This document shows, piece after piece, positions 23,385 to 32,361 of a DNA stretch of 45,546 bases. The number at the start of each line of letters is the position of its first letter. Within the stretch, counting starts at the first letter, position 1. The stretch is from contig JADZGE010000110.1 of NCBI GenBank assembly GCA_020854035.1, positions 1-45,546 of the forward strand, in the 5' to 3' direction. Below the pieces are notes generated by a model. The model was not told the origin of the DNA and made no database searches. It was given only the letters and a program-made list of their open reading frames with translations. The position numbers and the translations under genes were made by a program. Origin of the DNA: Burkholderiales bacterium. Its GTDB lineage: Bacteria; Pseudomonadota; Gammaproteobacteria; Burkholderiales; SG8-41.

Positions 23385-23909
23385 ATGAACCCCGTACGAA
23401 CCCAGGGTGGATTCACCCTCCTCGAAGTCCTGATCGCGATCGTGGTGGTCGCGTTCGGCCTGCTCGGTCTCGCGGGGTTGCAGGTCTTCGCACTGAAGAA
23501 CAACCAGAGCGCCAGCCTGCGCGTGGCCGCCACGAACCTCACGACCGACATCATTGACCGCATGAAGGCGAACTACCTGGGCGTGATCGGCGGCGAGTAC
23601 GACCGTCCGAATACCGCGTCGTACAATTCGGTCGAGCCGACCTGCACGCAGGCAACCGGGTGCCCGCCGGAAGCGCTGGCGCGAAACGATCTGCGGGAAT
23701 GGAAGGAGCGCATCGAGGCGGCGCTGCCCGGAGGCGTCGGCATCGTCTGCCTCGACAGCACGCCGAACGAGGCGGCGACTCCGGCGGCACCCGGGTGCGA
23801 CGGCGTCGGAGCGGCCGCTTACGTCGTGAAGATCTGGTGGTACGACGATCGCACCCAGGCCAATGTCGCGGGCGCACTCAAGTACATGTACACCTCGTTC
23901 AATCCATGA
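23385..23909 (+). CDS. pilV: Type IV pilus minor pilin PilV
   Basis: A 174-residue minor pilin. Leader MNPVRTQGG is followed by FTLLEVLIAIVVVAFGLLGLAGLQ, which is typical of PilV/type IV pilus modification proteins including the Glu5 and the AFGLLGLAGLQ ending. The C-terminal domain contains four cysteines that could form disulfides. It joins the pilW gene by a 4-nt overlap (ATGA), so the two are translationally coupled. PilV acts with PilW, PilX and FimT in the tip-priming complex with PilY1. Confidence 0.92.
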   Translation: MNPVRTQGGFTLLEVLIAIVVVAFGLLGLAGLQVFALKNNQSASLRVAATNLTTDIIDRMKANYLGVIGGEYDRPNTASYNSVEPTCTQATGCPPEALARNDLREWKERIEAALPGGVGIVCLDSTPNEAATPAAPGCDGVGAAAYVVKIWWYDDRTQANVAGALKYMYTSFNP

Positions 23910-24745
23910 AGCCCATTCACCGCTCGGCGCCACGCAAGCGGGCGCAAAGCCTCGGCGTCACGCTGGTCGAACTGCTGATCGCGGTAACGATCGGGCTGTT
24001 GCTGACGGTCGTGATCGCGCAACTCTTTCTCGGCAGCCGGCAGACATTTGCCACCACGGACGATGTGTCGCGAATGCAGGACAATATTCGCTACGCCCAG
24101 CAGTTGCTCATCCGGACGATCCATCTCACCGGATACAAGAGCCAGGCGAACTCGGTGACTGCCAACGTCTTTTCGGGTGCCAACATCGCCCTGGGCGCCA
24201 CGAACGGCGCCGGCACCGCCCCGGACGAGATCACCGTCCGCTACCAGGGCAGCGGCAACAGGACGAGCGACCTCGCAAACTGCAAGTCGAACAATCCGCC
24301 CAATTGCACCGGCGCCGACGGCTTCGCGGTGGACTGCCTCGGCGTGAAGATCGACGCGGGCATGATGGCCGAGAACCGCTTCAATATCGCGGTCGGCGCG
24401 AACGGGCGCAATGCCCTTTTCTGCCATAACGGCGTGAACAACGTCGAAGTGGTCCCCAACGTGCAGAGCATGCAGATTCTCTACGGCGAGGACGTCAATG
24501 CCGATCTCGTCGCCGACCGCTATGTCTCGCCGGATGTCACGCCGCCGGGCAACGTGAACAATGTCGTTAGCGTGCGCATCTCGCTGCTCTTCGAGACCCC
24601 GACGGCAACGTCCAAGGCCGTGGCAGACACAACGCAGACCTACGACATGCTCGGCGATGGCAGCGTCGTGCTCGGCCCGTACAACGACAGGCGCATCCGC
24701 CGTCTGGTCACCACGACCGTCAACCTGCGCAACCGCACTCCCTGA
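23906..24745 (+). CDS. pilW: Type IV pilus minor pilin PilW
   Basis: A 279-residue minor pilin. The leader of about 17 residues ends in Gly before VTLVELLIAVTIGLLLTVVIAQLFLGSR, the conserved PilW helix. The DDVSRMQDNIRYAQQLLIRTIHLTGY segment is characteristic. The large C-terminal domain carries paired cysteines (for example in NCKSNNPPNC). It follows pilV with a 4-nt overlap and precedes pilX by seven bases. Confidence 0.92.
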   Translation: MKPIHRSAPRKRAQSLGVTLVELLIAVTIGLLLTVVIAQLFLGSRQTFATTDDVSRMQDNIRYAQQLLIRTIHLTGYKSQANSVTANVFSGANIALGATNGAGTAPDEITVRYQGSGNRTSDLANCKSNNPPNCTGADGFAVDCLGVKIDAGMMAENRFNIAVGANGRNALFCHNGVNNVEVVPNVQSMQILYGEDVNADLVADRYVSPDVTPPGNVNNVVSVRISLLFETPTATSKAVADTTQTYDMLGDGSVVLGPYNDRRIRRLVTTTVNLRNRTP

Positions 24746-24752
24746 ACCCGCC

Positions 24753-25379
24753 ATGGTCACGAAACCCGTCAATCGAGCCGGCCAGAAGGGCGCCGTGCTC
24801 GTGATTGCGCTGCTGTTTCTCACGATCCTCACGATCCTCGGGGTGACGGCGATGACCGCCACCACGTTCGAGGAAAGACTCGCCGGGAACGCCCGCGACT
24901 CGGGCGTCGCGTTCCAGGCCGCGGAAGCGGCGCTGCGGGATGCACGGCGCGACATCAACGGCATCGTGATCCCGCCGTTCAACGCGCCGCGCAGCCCGTC
25001 GATCTCGGGCAAGACCGGGTTTGGCGACGGCAGCGACACCGACAACGGATCGTGCGGGACGAGCGTCGTCGCGCCGCAGACGCTGGGCTTGTGCCGGCCG
25101 TTTGCCTACAACGCGGCGACCGGCGTGCCCCCGGCATTCAACAATACCGCGAGCCTCACCGCCTCGCCCAGCGTGCAGTACGGAACCTACACGGGCGCTC
25201 AGCCGCTGGCGGGCCTGCCGCGGCAACCCCGCTATTACATCGAGATCATGTGCCTGCCCCAGTTCGGCGGCTCGCTGGGCGACCCGAACTATTGCAACTT
25301 CTACCGCATTACCGGGCGTGGCTACGGCTACAACCCGAATACCGAGGTGACGTTGCAGGAAGTCTTCCTGCGCCTGTAG
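24753..25379 (+). CDS. pilX: Type IV pilus assembly protein PilX
   Basis: A 208-residue PilX-type minor pilin. The N-terminus is QKGAVLVIALLFLTILTILGVTAM, a PilX_N-type start without the pilin Glu5, followed by the family stretch TTFEERLAGNARDSGVAFQAAEAALRDA. Four cysteines lie in the C-terminal region. No clear ribosome binding site is seen, and translation is probably coupled to pilW. It precedes pilY1 by 27 bases. Confidence 0.88.
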   Translation: MVTKPVNRAGQKGAVLVIALLFLTILTILGVTAMTATTFEERLAGNARDSGVAFQAAEAALRDARRDINGIVIPPFNAPRSPSISGKTGFGDGSDTDNGSCGTSVVAPQTLGLCRPFAYNAATGVPPAFNNTASLTASPSVQYGTYTGAQPLAGLPRQPRYYIEIMCLPQFGGSLGDPNYCNFYRITGRGYGYNPNTEVTLQEVFLRL

Positions 25380-25406
25380 CCGTGGACCGTTCGTCAGGAG
25401 CATGAG

Positions 25407-28400
25407 ATGAGATCCGCAACCCGAGCCCTGGTCAACAAGGCGATCGCCGTGACGGCGCTCACCTGCATGAGCGCCCAGAGCGCGTTCGGCGCAGTGTTCC
25501 TCCAGCTCGCGAACCAGCCGCTGTTCATCGGCGCGAACGTGCCGCCGCAGGTGATGCTGACCATCTCCAAGGACCAGCAACTCTACAAGAAGGCCTACAA
25601 CGACTACTCGGATCTCGACGGAGACGGCCAGCTCGAAACAACCTACAAGCACTCGATCGACTACTACGGCTATTTCGATTCCGGCAAGTGCTACGACTAC
25701 AACAGCGCCACCAACCGGTTCGAACCAGCGAACCTCGTCGACGCCGCCCGCTACTGCGCCGGCAACTGGAGCGGGAACTTCCTGAACTGGGCCACGATGT
25801 CGCGCATGGACGCGGTGCGGAAGCTCCTCTACGGCGGCATGCGCTCCACCGACACGGCCACGACGACCGTGCTCGAGCGAGCCTACATCCCTCCCGACGC
25901 GCACGCCTGGGCCAAGTACTACAACGGTACCGACATCGCGCAGCTCACTCCGTTCGCCGGCGTGCCGACGGCACCCGCGCAGTTCATCGCGACGACGGCC
26001 ACGCTTCCCAATGTCTGCGGCGCCGATACGCCTGGATCGAGCAGGTCGTACAATTCCCTGGGTGCGACCTTTCCCGCGTTGCCCCAGCCATTCGCGAGCC
26101 TGAACGTTCAGTTCCAGATCCCTCCTCTGATAACGCCGATAACCGGCGCCGCCCAGCCGTGCAGGCCGAACTCCGTTCTGGCGCCAGGTGCTCCGGGCTA
26201 CACGTTCGCAGGGCAAGCCGCGGCGGTTGCGAGCGGCGCGGTTCCTTTCACCGCCATCCCGGTGCTCGTCGGAGCGGGGCCGCAGGTCGCTCTGCCCGTC
26301 GGTTCCTGGGATATCGAGATTCCGTTCACGACGGACATGTCGGCGGGGCCCAACGCGCTGTATCCCGGCGATCAGATCCGCCTCGAGAGCGCGGCATTTC
26401 CGGGGCGAGGAGCCGGCGTGATGGACTGCTCGGGAGCAGCCACGCCGTGCATGCTCGGCACCGTGCAGCGGTTTCTGAACGGGGTGACCACCAACAGCGT
26501 CGTCCGGGTGCGTGTGGACGTAAAGGGCATCGTGGGGTCGGGCTCGAACAACTCGTGGCGCATCACGAATCTCAGCCAGACCGGCATCTCGATATGCAAC
26601 GTGACCGTGGGCTCCGGGGCCGCGCCGAACAACGTGTCGCAGACCAACGCTCTTGCGCCGCTCATCCGGGTTGCGCGAGGCAACTACCAGCTTTGGAGCG
26701 CGAACGAGCGCTTCCAGTGCTATTGGCGCAGCGAGGGCAGCCCCGGCTCGGCAAAAATCGCGCAACTCACCGGCGGCAACGTCAATCAGCCGGGCGTAGG
26801 CCCGGGCAGCAATGGCAATCAGTTCTCGCTGTCGGAGATGCCGGCCAGCGCGGAGAATCCCTCGCAGGCGGAACGCGGCCTTGGCAGCGGCACCGCGCAG
26901 GCCGGCGCTACGGCGGTGGGCCAGTACGTGGCGCGGGTGCGGGCCTGCGTGGCCGGGCTATTCGGTTCGGAACGCTGTAAGCAGTATCCCGACGGGAACT
27001 ACAAGCCGATCGGGTTGCTGCAGGAATACGGCGATGTCGATCTCATCCACTTCGGGCTGATAACCGGCAGCTACCGCAAGAACCTCTCCGGCGGCGTGCT
27101 GAGAAAGAACGTCGGCACCTTCACCAACGAGGTCAATATCGCGACCGACGGGACTTTCACGACGCCGTCCGTTCCGCCGGGCAGTCCGCGGACCACGAAC
27201 TCGGCGGCAACGCCGGCGGGAATCGTGAACACGCTGAATTATGCGCGTATCTGGGGCTACAACTACGGCGACGGCACCTACCTCGGCGGGGGCGGCGATA
27301 ACTGCGACTTCCAGCAGACGTCGATAGTGGAGAACAACTGCACCAGCTGGGGCAATCCGACGGCCGAGGTCTACTTCGAATCGTTGCGCTATTTCGCGGG
27401 CAACACACCCACCGCCGCTTACAGCTTCGCCAACAACGGCTCGAAGGACAACCAGCTCGGAATGCCGCTGCCCTCGTGGAGCGACCCGCTCAACAACTCG
27501 AATTATTGCGCGCCGGTCAACGTGCTGGTCTTCAACTCGAGCGTTTCGACCAACGACGACGATCTGCGGCCCGCCTCGGCGAGCAGCATCAATTCCAGTT
27601 CCACCGCGGCGCAGCTTTCGACGGCCGTGGGCAATGCCGAGGGCATCACCGGCGGGACCTATTTCGTCGGCAAGATCCTGGGTGCGGGCGGCACGCCGGT
27701 CACCAATCCCGGTTACGAACTCTGCACGCCCAAGACCATTCCCGGGCTGGGCGATGTGTCGGGCATCTGTCCGGAAGGTCCCACGGTTGCCGGCTCCTAT
27801 CTCATGCCGGGTCTCGCACACCATGCCAAGACCGCGCGGATACGCACCGACCTGCTGAGCGTACCCGGGTCGGATACGCGCTCCCTCAAGGTCACGACCT
27901 ACGGCATCCAGATGGCGACCAACGTGCCGCAACTCACGATTCCGGTGCCGGGCAGCACGACCGGCCAGAAGGTCGTGATCCAGCCGATCTACCGGCTGGA
28001 AGTACCGTTCGGCTCGTTCGGCTGTGCGGTCAACCCGTTCTGCGTCGGCGGCGGGGCGCTCGTCGACCTGAAGGTCATTCGCCAGCAGACCGCGGGACTC
28101 ATATCCACGGGCAAGGTCTACCTCAACTGGGAAGATTCGGAGCAGGGCGGGGACTACGACCAGGACATGTACGGCACGCTGGAGTGGCGGCTTGACGCGG
28201 CAGCGGGAACGATCGAGGTCACGACCGCGGCGATCGCGCAGTCCACGGTGAACCGGCAGGGCTTCGGTTACACCATCAGCGGCACGACCAAGGACGGCCC
28301 GCACTTCCACTCCGGCATACTGGGGTTCAACTATACCGACGGCACGACGGTGCCGGTGTTCATGCGGAGCGGCGCCGTGCCGCCGCCCGGCCTGTTGCCG

Positions 28401-31055
28401 CTTAACTCGAGCACACCCACTGCCTCGGTTCCCACCGTGGGATTCCCCTCGCCTCCCTACCCGTCACTGCCGGGCGGCACCAAGGTGAACCTCTCCGGCG
28501 GTTGCGCCAACTGCCAGGCGGGCGATCAACCGTCCACGGCCGTGTACAGCCTAGGTTCGGCGGCGGCCAATACGCTTCAGGATCCGATGTGGTACGCGTC
28601 GAAGTACGGCGCGTTCACGGACAGCAACAACAACAACCTCCCCGACCAGCAAGGTGAGTGGGACAGCAGACTCGCCAACGGCCAGCCCGGCCAGGACGGC
28701 GTTCCGGATACCTACTTCCTGGTGAACAATCCGCTCGGCCTGGTGGCCGCGCTCGACCGTGCGTTCATCGCGATACTGTCGAACTCGTCGGCTTCCTCCG
28801 TCGCAACCAACTCGACGTCGTTGCAGACGGGGACGACGATTTATCAGGCCCGCTTCAACGCGAACGACTGGAGCGGCCAGGTGCTCGCCTTCTCGGTGGG
28901 AGCGGACGGTCAGATCGCGCTGAACCCGACGTGGGACGCTGGCCAGATCGTGAACTACCAGAGCCCGACCAGCACCGTTCCCCCGGCCGGCACGACGCCG
29001 AGCACCTCGCCCGGCGCGATCAGCGCGGCTGGCCGCACGATTCTCACCTTCAACGACACCCCGACAGTACGTGATGGGGTTGCGTTCCGGTGGCCGGCGA
29101 ATCCCGCTGCGCCCGCCCCGTCGGAATTGAGCCCCGGTCTCATCGCCTCCCTCAATTTCTCGCCCGGCACCAACCTGACCGACAACCGCGGGCAGCAGCG
29201 ACTGGAGTACCTGCGCGGGAGCCAGGCCAACGAGGGAGCCGGCGTGCTCGCGTTCCGCCCGCGACCAGTGAGCCGGCTCGGCGATATCGCGAATTCGAAC
29301 CCGAATTTCGTGGGGGCGCCCAACGCAGGCTTCGGGGACTCCGCCTACGTGCAGTTCCGCCAGGACAACCTCAACCGTGAGCCCGTGATCTACGTCGGCG
29401 GTAACGACGGGATGCTGCACGCGTTCCGGGCTTCCGACGGGCGCGAGATCATGGCTTATGTCCCGAGCATGGTGCATAACCGGTTGAACCGCCTGCCCGA
29501 GAAGACCTATGTCGGCACCCAGCACCGCTACTACGTGGATGGTTCGCCGGAAGTCGGGGACGCGTTCATCAGGGTGGGGGCCACGAACGAGTGGCGTACC
29601 GTACTGGTGAGCGGACTGGCGGCGGGTGGACAGGGTGTATTTGCGCTCGATATCACCAGGCCGGACCAGTTCAGTGAAGCGAACGCCGCGAATGTCGTGA
29701 TGTGGGAGTTCAACGACCGCGACGATCCGAACATCGGCTACGTCTTCGGCCAGCCGGTGATCCGCCGCATGGCCAACGGCCGCTGGGCCGCGATCGTGCC
29801 GGGCGGCTATAACAACAACGAGGTCCTGCCGGGTGAAGTGGCGTGCACCGATTCGGTCGTCACCCGAACGCCCGCCAACTGCACCACCAACTCCACCGAT
29901 TACGCCTACCTGTTCATCATCTTCCTCGATGGTCCGACCGGACCCGACCGGACGTGGGTGGAAGGTACCGACTACGTCCGGATCGAGGCGCCGCACAGCA
30001 ATGCCGCGAACCGCGCGAACGGGCTGACCCAGCCGCTCGCCGCGGACATCAACGCGGATGGCATCGTCGACTTCATCTACGCCGGCGACCTCCGTGGGCA
30101 GCTCTGGAAGTTCGACGTGAGCAGCAACGTGGCGGGGAACTGGAGTTCCGCGGCGAACCGCGTGGTTCTCTTCACGGCGCGCGATGCAGGAGGCACGCGG
30201 CAGCCGATCACGGCCAAGCCGGAGGCGACGCTGCACCCGTCCGGGCAGGGCTTCATCATCGCTTTCGGCACCGGCAAGTACCTCGAGCCGAGTGATCCGT
30301 TCGCCGTGCCCGGCCCGAATTACCAGGTGCAATCGTTCTACGGGATCTGGGACAAGAACGATGCGGCGCCGGTAGCCAATCAAACCGTGCTGACCGGTCG
30401 CAACCAGCTCCTGCCGCACGACATCGCCCTTGGCGCGGGCGGCGTGGGCACCTTCCGCGTGGTCCTGCAGCAGCCCGGAAATCCCGATCAGCCCAACTGG
30501 TCAACCGACACCACGCCGCCGAACGCGGGCGATTCACCGCCCAAGCACATGGGATGGCTGCTCGATTTCCCGAACGCGGACACGACGGGCGAGCGCAGCG
30601 TGTTCCGGCCGATCCTCAACGCCGGGCGCCTCATCTTCACGACGCTGCTGCCCCTGACGCAACCCTGTCAGTTCGGCGGCTCGAGCTTCCTGATGGTGGT
30701 CGATCCGGTGACCGGGGGACGCATCGACGCTCCCGTGCTCGACACGGACGCGAACGGCTTGCTCAACAGCAGCGACACCGTCGATTTCGCTGGACAGCAG
30801 ATCTTCGTGAGCGGCGTGCAATCCACGATCGGCATAACGCCCACCCCGACGATCATCCGCGCGGGAGGGCTGCCATCGGGCGGGTCGACCACCGGTAGCC
30901 AGATACTCGGCACCAGCGGTCCGCTCGTCGCCGCCTCCGGCCAGTTGCTGGCCTACGCACTGGCGGCCGGATCGAGTGGTGGCAACGCATCCACCATGAT
31001 AGGCTTGAGCGCCGCCGGCGGGAGAGTGTCCTGGCGGGAGCTCCTGGCGGATTGA
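25407..31055 (+). CDS. pilY1: Type IV pilus tip adhesin PilY1
   Basis: An 1882-residue exported protein, much longer than Pseudomonas PilY1 (about 1160). A signal peptide ends near residue 29 and an AGGAG site precedes the ATG. The C-terminal beta-propeller (about 1325-1700: VIYVGGNDGMLHAFRASDGRE, LVSGLAAGGQGVFALD) carries the canonical calcium loop DINADGIVD (1547-1555). Further loops of this type are DLDGDGQLE (69-77), DSNNNNLPD (about 1072-1080) and DTDANGLLN (about 1779-1787). At about 710-714 NSSVS recalls a VWA MIDAS site with Asp changed to Asn. It should cap the pilus with the minor pilins and control extension, adhesion and surface sensing. Confidence 0.95.
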   Translation: MRSATRALVNKAIAVTALTCMSAQSAFGAVFLQLANQPLFIGANVPPQVMLTISKDQQLYKKAYNDYSDLDGDGQLETTYKHSIDYYGYFDSGKCYDYNSATNRFEPANLVDAARYCAGNWSGNFLNWATMSRMDAVRKLLYGGMRSTDTATTTVLERAYIPPDAHAWAKYYNGTDIAQLTPFAGVPTAPAQFIATTATLPNVCGADTPGSSRSYNSLGATFPALPQPFASLNVQFQIPPLITPITGAAQPCRPNSVLAPGAPGYTFAGQAAAVASGAVPFTAIPVLVGAGPQVALPVGSWDIEIPFTTDMSAGPNALYPGDQIRLESAAFPGRGAGVMDCSGAATPCMLGTVQRFLNGVTTNSVVRVRVDVKGIVGSGSNNSWRITNLSQTGISICNVTVGSGAAPNNVSQTNALAPLIRVARGNYQLWSANERFQCYWRSEGSPGSAKIAQLTGGNVNQPGVGPGSNGNQFSLSEMPASAENPSQAERGLGSGTAQAGATAVGQYVARVRACVAGLFGSERCKQYPDGNYKPIGLLQEYGDVDLIHFGLITGSYRKNLSGGVLRKNVGTFTNEVNIATDGTFTTPSVPPGSPRTTNSAATPAGIVNTLNYARIWGYNYGDGTYLGGGGDNCDFQQTSIVENNCTSWGNPTAEVYFESLRYFAGNTPTAAYSFANNGSKDNQLGMPLPSWSDPLNNSNYCAPVNVLVFNSSVSTNDDDLRPASASSINSSSTAAQLSTAVGNAEGITGGTYFVGKILGAGGTPVTNPGYELCTPKTIPGLGDVSGICPEGPTVAGSYLMPGLAHHAKTARIRTDLLSVPGSDTRSLKVTTYGIQMATNVPQLTIPVPGSTTGQKVVIQPIYRLEVPFGSFGCAVNPFCVGGGALVDLKVIRQQTAGLISTGKVYLNWEDSEQGGDYDQDMYGTLEWRLDAAAGTIEVTTAAIAQSTVNRQGFGYTISGTTKDGPHFHSGILGFNYTDGTTVPVFMRSGAVPPPGLLPLNSSTPTASVPTVGFPSPPYPSLPGGTKVNLSGGCANCQAGDQPSTAVYSLGSAAANTLQDPMWYASKYGAFTDSNNNNLPDQQGEWDSRLANGQPGQDGVPDTYFLVNNPLGLVAALDRAFIAILSNSSASSVATNSTSLQTGTTIYQARFNANDWSGQVLAFSVGADGQIALNPTWDAGQIVNYQSPTSTVPPAGTTPSTSPGAISAAGRTILTFNDTPTVRDGVAFRWPANPAAPAPSELSPGLIASLNFSPGTNLTDNRGQQRLEYLRGSQANEGAGVLAFRPRPVSRLGDIANSNPNFVGAPNAGFGDSAYVQFRQDNLNREPVIYVGGNDGMLHAFRASDGREIMAYVPSMVHNRLNRLPEKTYVGTQHRYYVDGSPEVGDAFIRVGATNEWRTVLVSGLAAGGQGVFALDITRPDQFSEANAANVVMWEFNDRDDPNIGYVFGQPVIRRMANGRWAAIVPGGYNNNEVLPGEVACTDSVVTRTPANCTTNSTDYAYLFIIFLDGPTGPDRTWVEGTDYVRIEAPHSNAANRANGLTQPLAADINADGIVDFIYAGDLRGQLWKFDVSSNVAGNWSSAANRVVLFTARDAGGTRQPITAKPEATLHPSGQGFIIAFGTGKYLEPSDPFAVPGPNYQVQSFYGIWDKNDAAPVANQTVLTGRNQLLPHDIALGAGGVGTFRVVLQQPGNPDQPNWSTDTTPPNAGDSPPKHMGWLLDFPNADTTGERSVFRPILNAGRLIFTTLLPLTQPCQFGGSSFLMVVDPVTGGRIDAPVLDTDANGLLNSSDTVDFAGQQIFVSGVQSTIGITPTPTIIRAGGLPSGGSTTGSQILGTSGPLVAASGQLLAYALAAGSSGGNASTMIGLSAAGGRVSWRELLAD

Positions 31056-31076
31056 CAACCGGCGCCGCGGCGGGCA

Positions 31077-31097
31077 GCACGGGCGAGAGCCCGGTGC
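31077..31097 (+). promoter_or_regulatory. Intra-operon GNRA-loop hairpin between pilY1 and pilE
   Basis: Arms 31077-31084 and 31089-31097 pair over eight base pairs with one bulged G and a GAGA tetraloop, a stable GNRA type. It lies in the 80-nt gap between pilY1 and pilE. No T-tract follows, so mRNA processing or stabilisation is more likely than termination. Confidence 0.45.
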
Positions 31098-31135
31098 GAG
31101 CGCGCGGCGGGCGATGCGGCTTGGGAGGCGATGCG

Positions 31136-31600
31136 ATGACGAAAGCGATGCGGTCGGCCGGGTTCACGTTGATCGAATTGATGACGGTGGTCGTCGTCAT
31201 CGCCATCCTGGTGGCGGTCGCGTACCCGAGCTACCAGGACCATGTTCGCAAAGGCAAGCGCGCCGAGGGCCGTGCCGCGCTCCTGCGCATCGCCCAGGTG
31301 CTGGAGCGCAACTACACCGACCGGAACACTTACGTGACGGACATTGCGCCCCTTGTTGGCCTCGCGGCGAACGCCGCCGTGTACTCGGGGGAAAATCCGG
31401 CCGACACCACCAGTTCCTACCGCGTCACCGTCACCGCGCCGACCGCCGGTTGCCCGCTGGCTTCATGCTTTCAACTCGTCGCAACGCCCAACGCACCATT
31501 TGCCGACGCGGACTGCGGCAACCTGACGCTGACGAGTACCGGCCAGCGGGGCTGGTCCACCTCCGGTACGCCCTCCACCGCCGCCCTGTGCAAGTGGTGA
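31136..31600 (+). CDS. pilE: Type IV pilin-like protein PilE
   Basis: A 154-residue type IVa pilin. The leader MTKAMRSAG is cut before FTLIELMTVVVVIAILVAVAYPSYQDHVRKGKRAEGRAAL, a full pilin helix with Glu5. The C-terminal region has paired cysteines (CPLASC and DC..C near the end) forming the D-region loop. The ATG at 31136 has a GGGAGG ribosome binding site. As the last gene after pilY1 it matches PilE of the minor-pilin cluster; whether it is the main subunit or a minor pilin cannot be told here. Confidence 0.9.
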   Translation: MTKAMRSAGFTLIELMTVVVVIAILVAVAYPSYQDHVRKGKRAEGRAALLRIAQVLERNYTDRNTYVTDIAPLVGLAANAAVYSGENPADTTSSYRVTVTAPTAGCPLASCFQLVATPNAPFADADCGNLTLTSTGQRGWSTSGTPSTAALCKW

Positions 31601-31688
31601 GGGGATCCGGGCCGGTACCGCGGAAAACCGCTCAGGACCTGGTGTTATCGTCCGTAAACGGTTTGTGTCGACCGCGATACGGCTACGG

Positions 31689-32297
31689 ATGGCTGGCTGC
31701 CCGGGGCGAACCCGTGTCCGGCTCGCGGCCTTCATCGGGCTCTCCGCGATCCTCCATCTCCTGACGGGATACGGCAGCGACCCGTTCGGCCTCGACGCGC
31801 CGCGATTCGACCGGCCGGCGGCCGGCATGGAGCTGCGTGCGACTCTCGCAACGGGCCGCGCACCCGCGGCGCCGGACGAGTCCGCCGATGCCGCCGCCGC
31901 AACCGCACCGGCAACCGCTTCGAGCCCGCCCCGCGCGGGCGGCGGCAGCACGAGCAGTACGCCCGCGGAGACCGGCTCCCGACTGCCTGTCCCGGACAAG
32001 TGGCACCTTGCCAGCGAGGTCGATGTGCGCGCGGAGCCGATCACCAGCGTCGCGCTGCGCTATCCCGAGAATCTCCGCGGCGAACCCGTCGCCGGCGTGG
32101 TGCGGTTACGCCTGTTCATCGACGAGGGCGGCGTGGTGCGCAAGCTGCAAATCGCCGCTTCCGAACCGGCCGGCGTGTTCGACGACGCCGCGCGCAGCGC
32201 GTGGCAGGAAGTCCGCTTCTCGCCGGCCCGGCGCAATGGCACAGCGGTGAAGAGCCAGAAGCTGATCGAGGTCACCTACCAGCCGGGCATGCCCTAG
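31689..32297 (+). CDS. TonB C-terminal-domain family protein
   Basis: About 202 residues from the ATG at 31689; an in-frame GTG at 31665 is an alternative start. An N-terminal anchor (RLAAFIGLSAILHLLTG) is followed by an Ala/Pro/Ser-rich linker (about 40-105) and a TonB-type domain (about 115-200: YPENLRGEPVAGVVRLRLFIDEGGVVRKLQIAASEPAGVFDDAARSAWQEVRFSPA). No ExbB or ExbD genes are nearby. It may energise a TonB-dependent receptor or be a stand-alone TonB-like protein. It is 88 nt after pilE, on the same strand. Confidence 0.8.
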   Translation: MAGCPGRTRVRLAAFIGLSAILHLLTGYGSDPFGLDAPRFDRPAAGMELRATLATGRAPAAPDESADAAAATAPATASSPPRAGGGSTSSTPAETGSRLPVPDKWHLASEVDVRAEPITSVALRYPENLRGEPVAGVVRLRLFIDEGGVVRKLQIAASEPAGVFDDAARSAWQEVRFSPARRNGTAVKSQKLIEVTYQPGMP

Positions 32298-32361
32298 CGA
32301 CACTCGACCGCGTACTACGCGCACGGCCGCGCGGCCCCAGAGCATGGGCGTCGCGGCCTGG

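Noticed and set aside
28551..30419. Minus-strand open frame of 622 codons inside pilY1
   Set aside because: Antisense shadow; pilY1 has clear domain motifs throughout the region.
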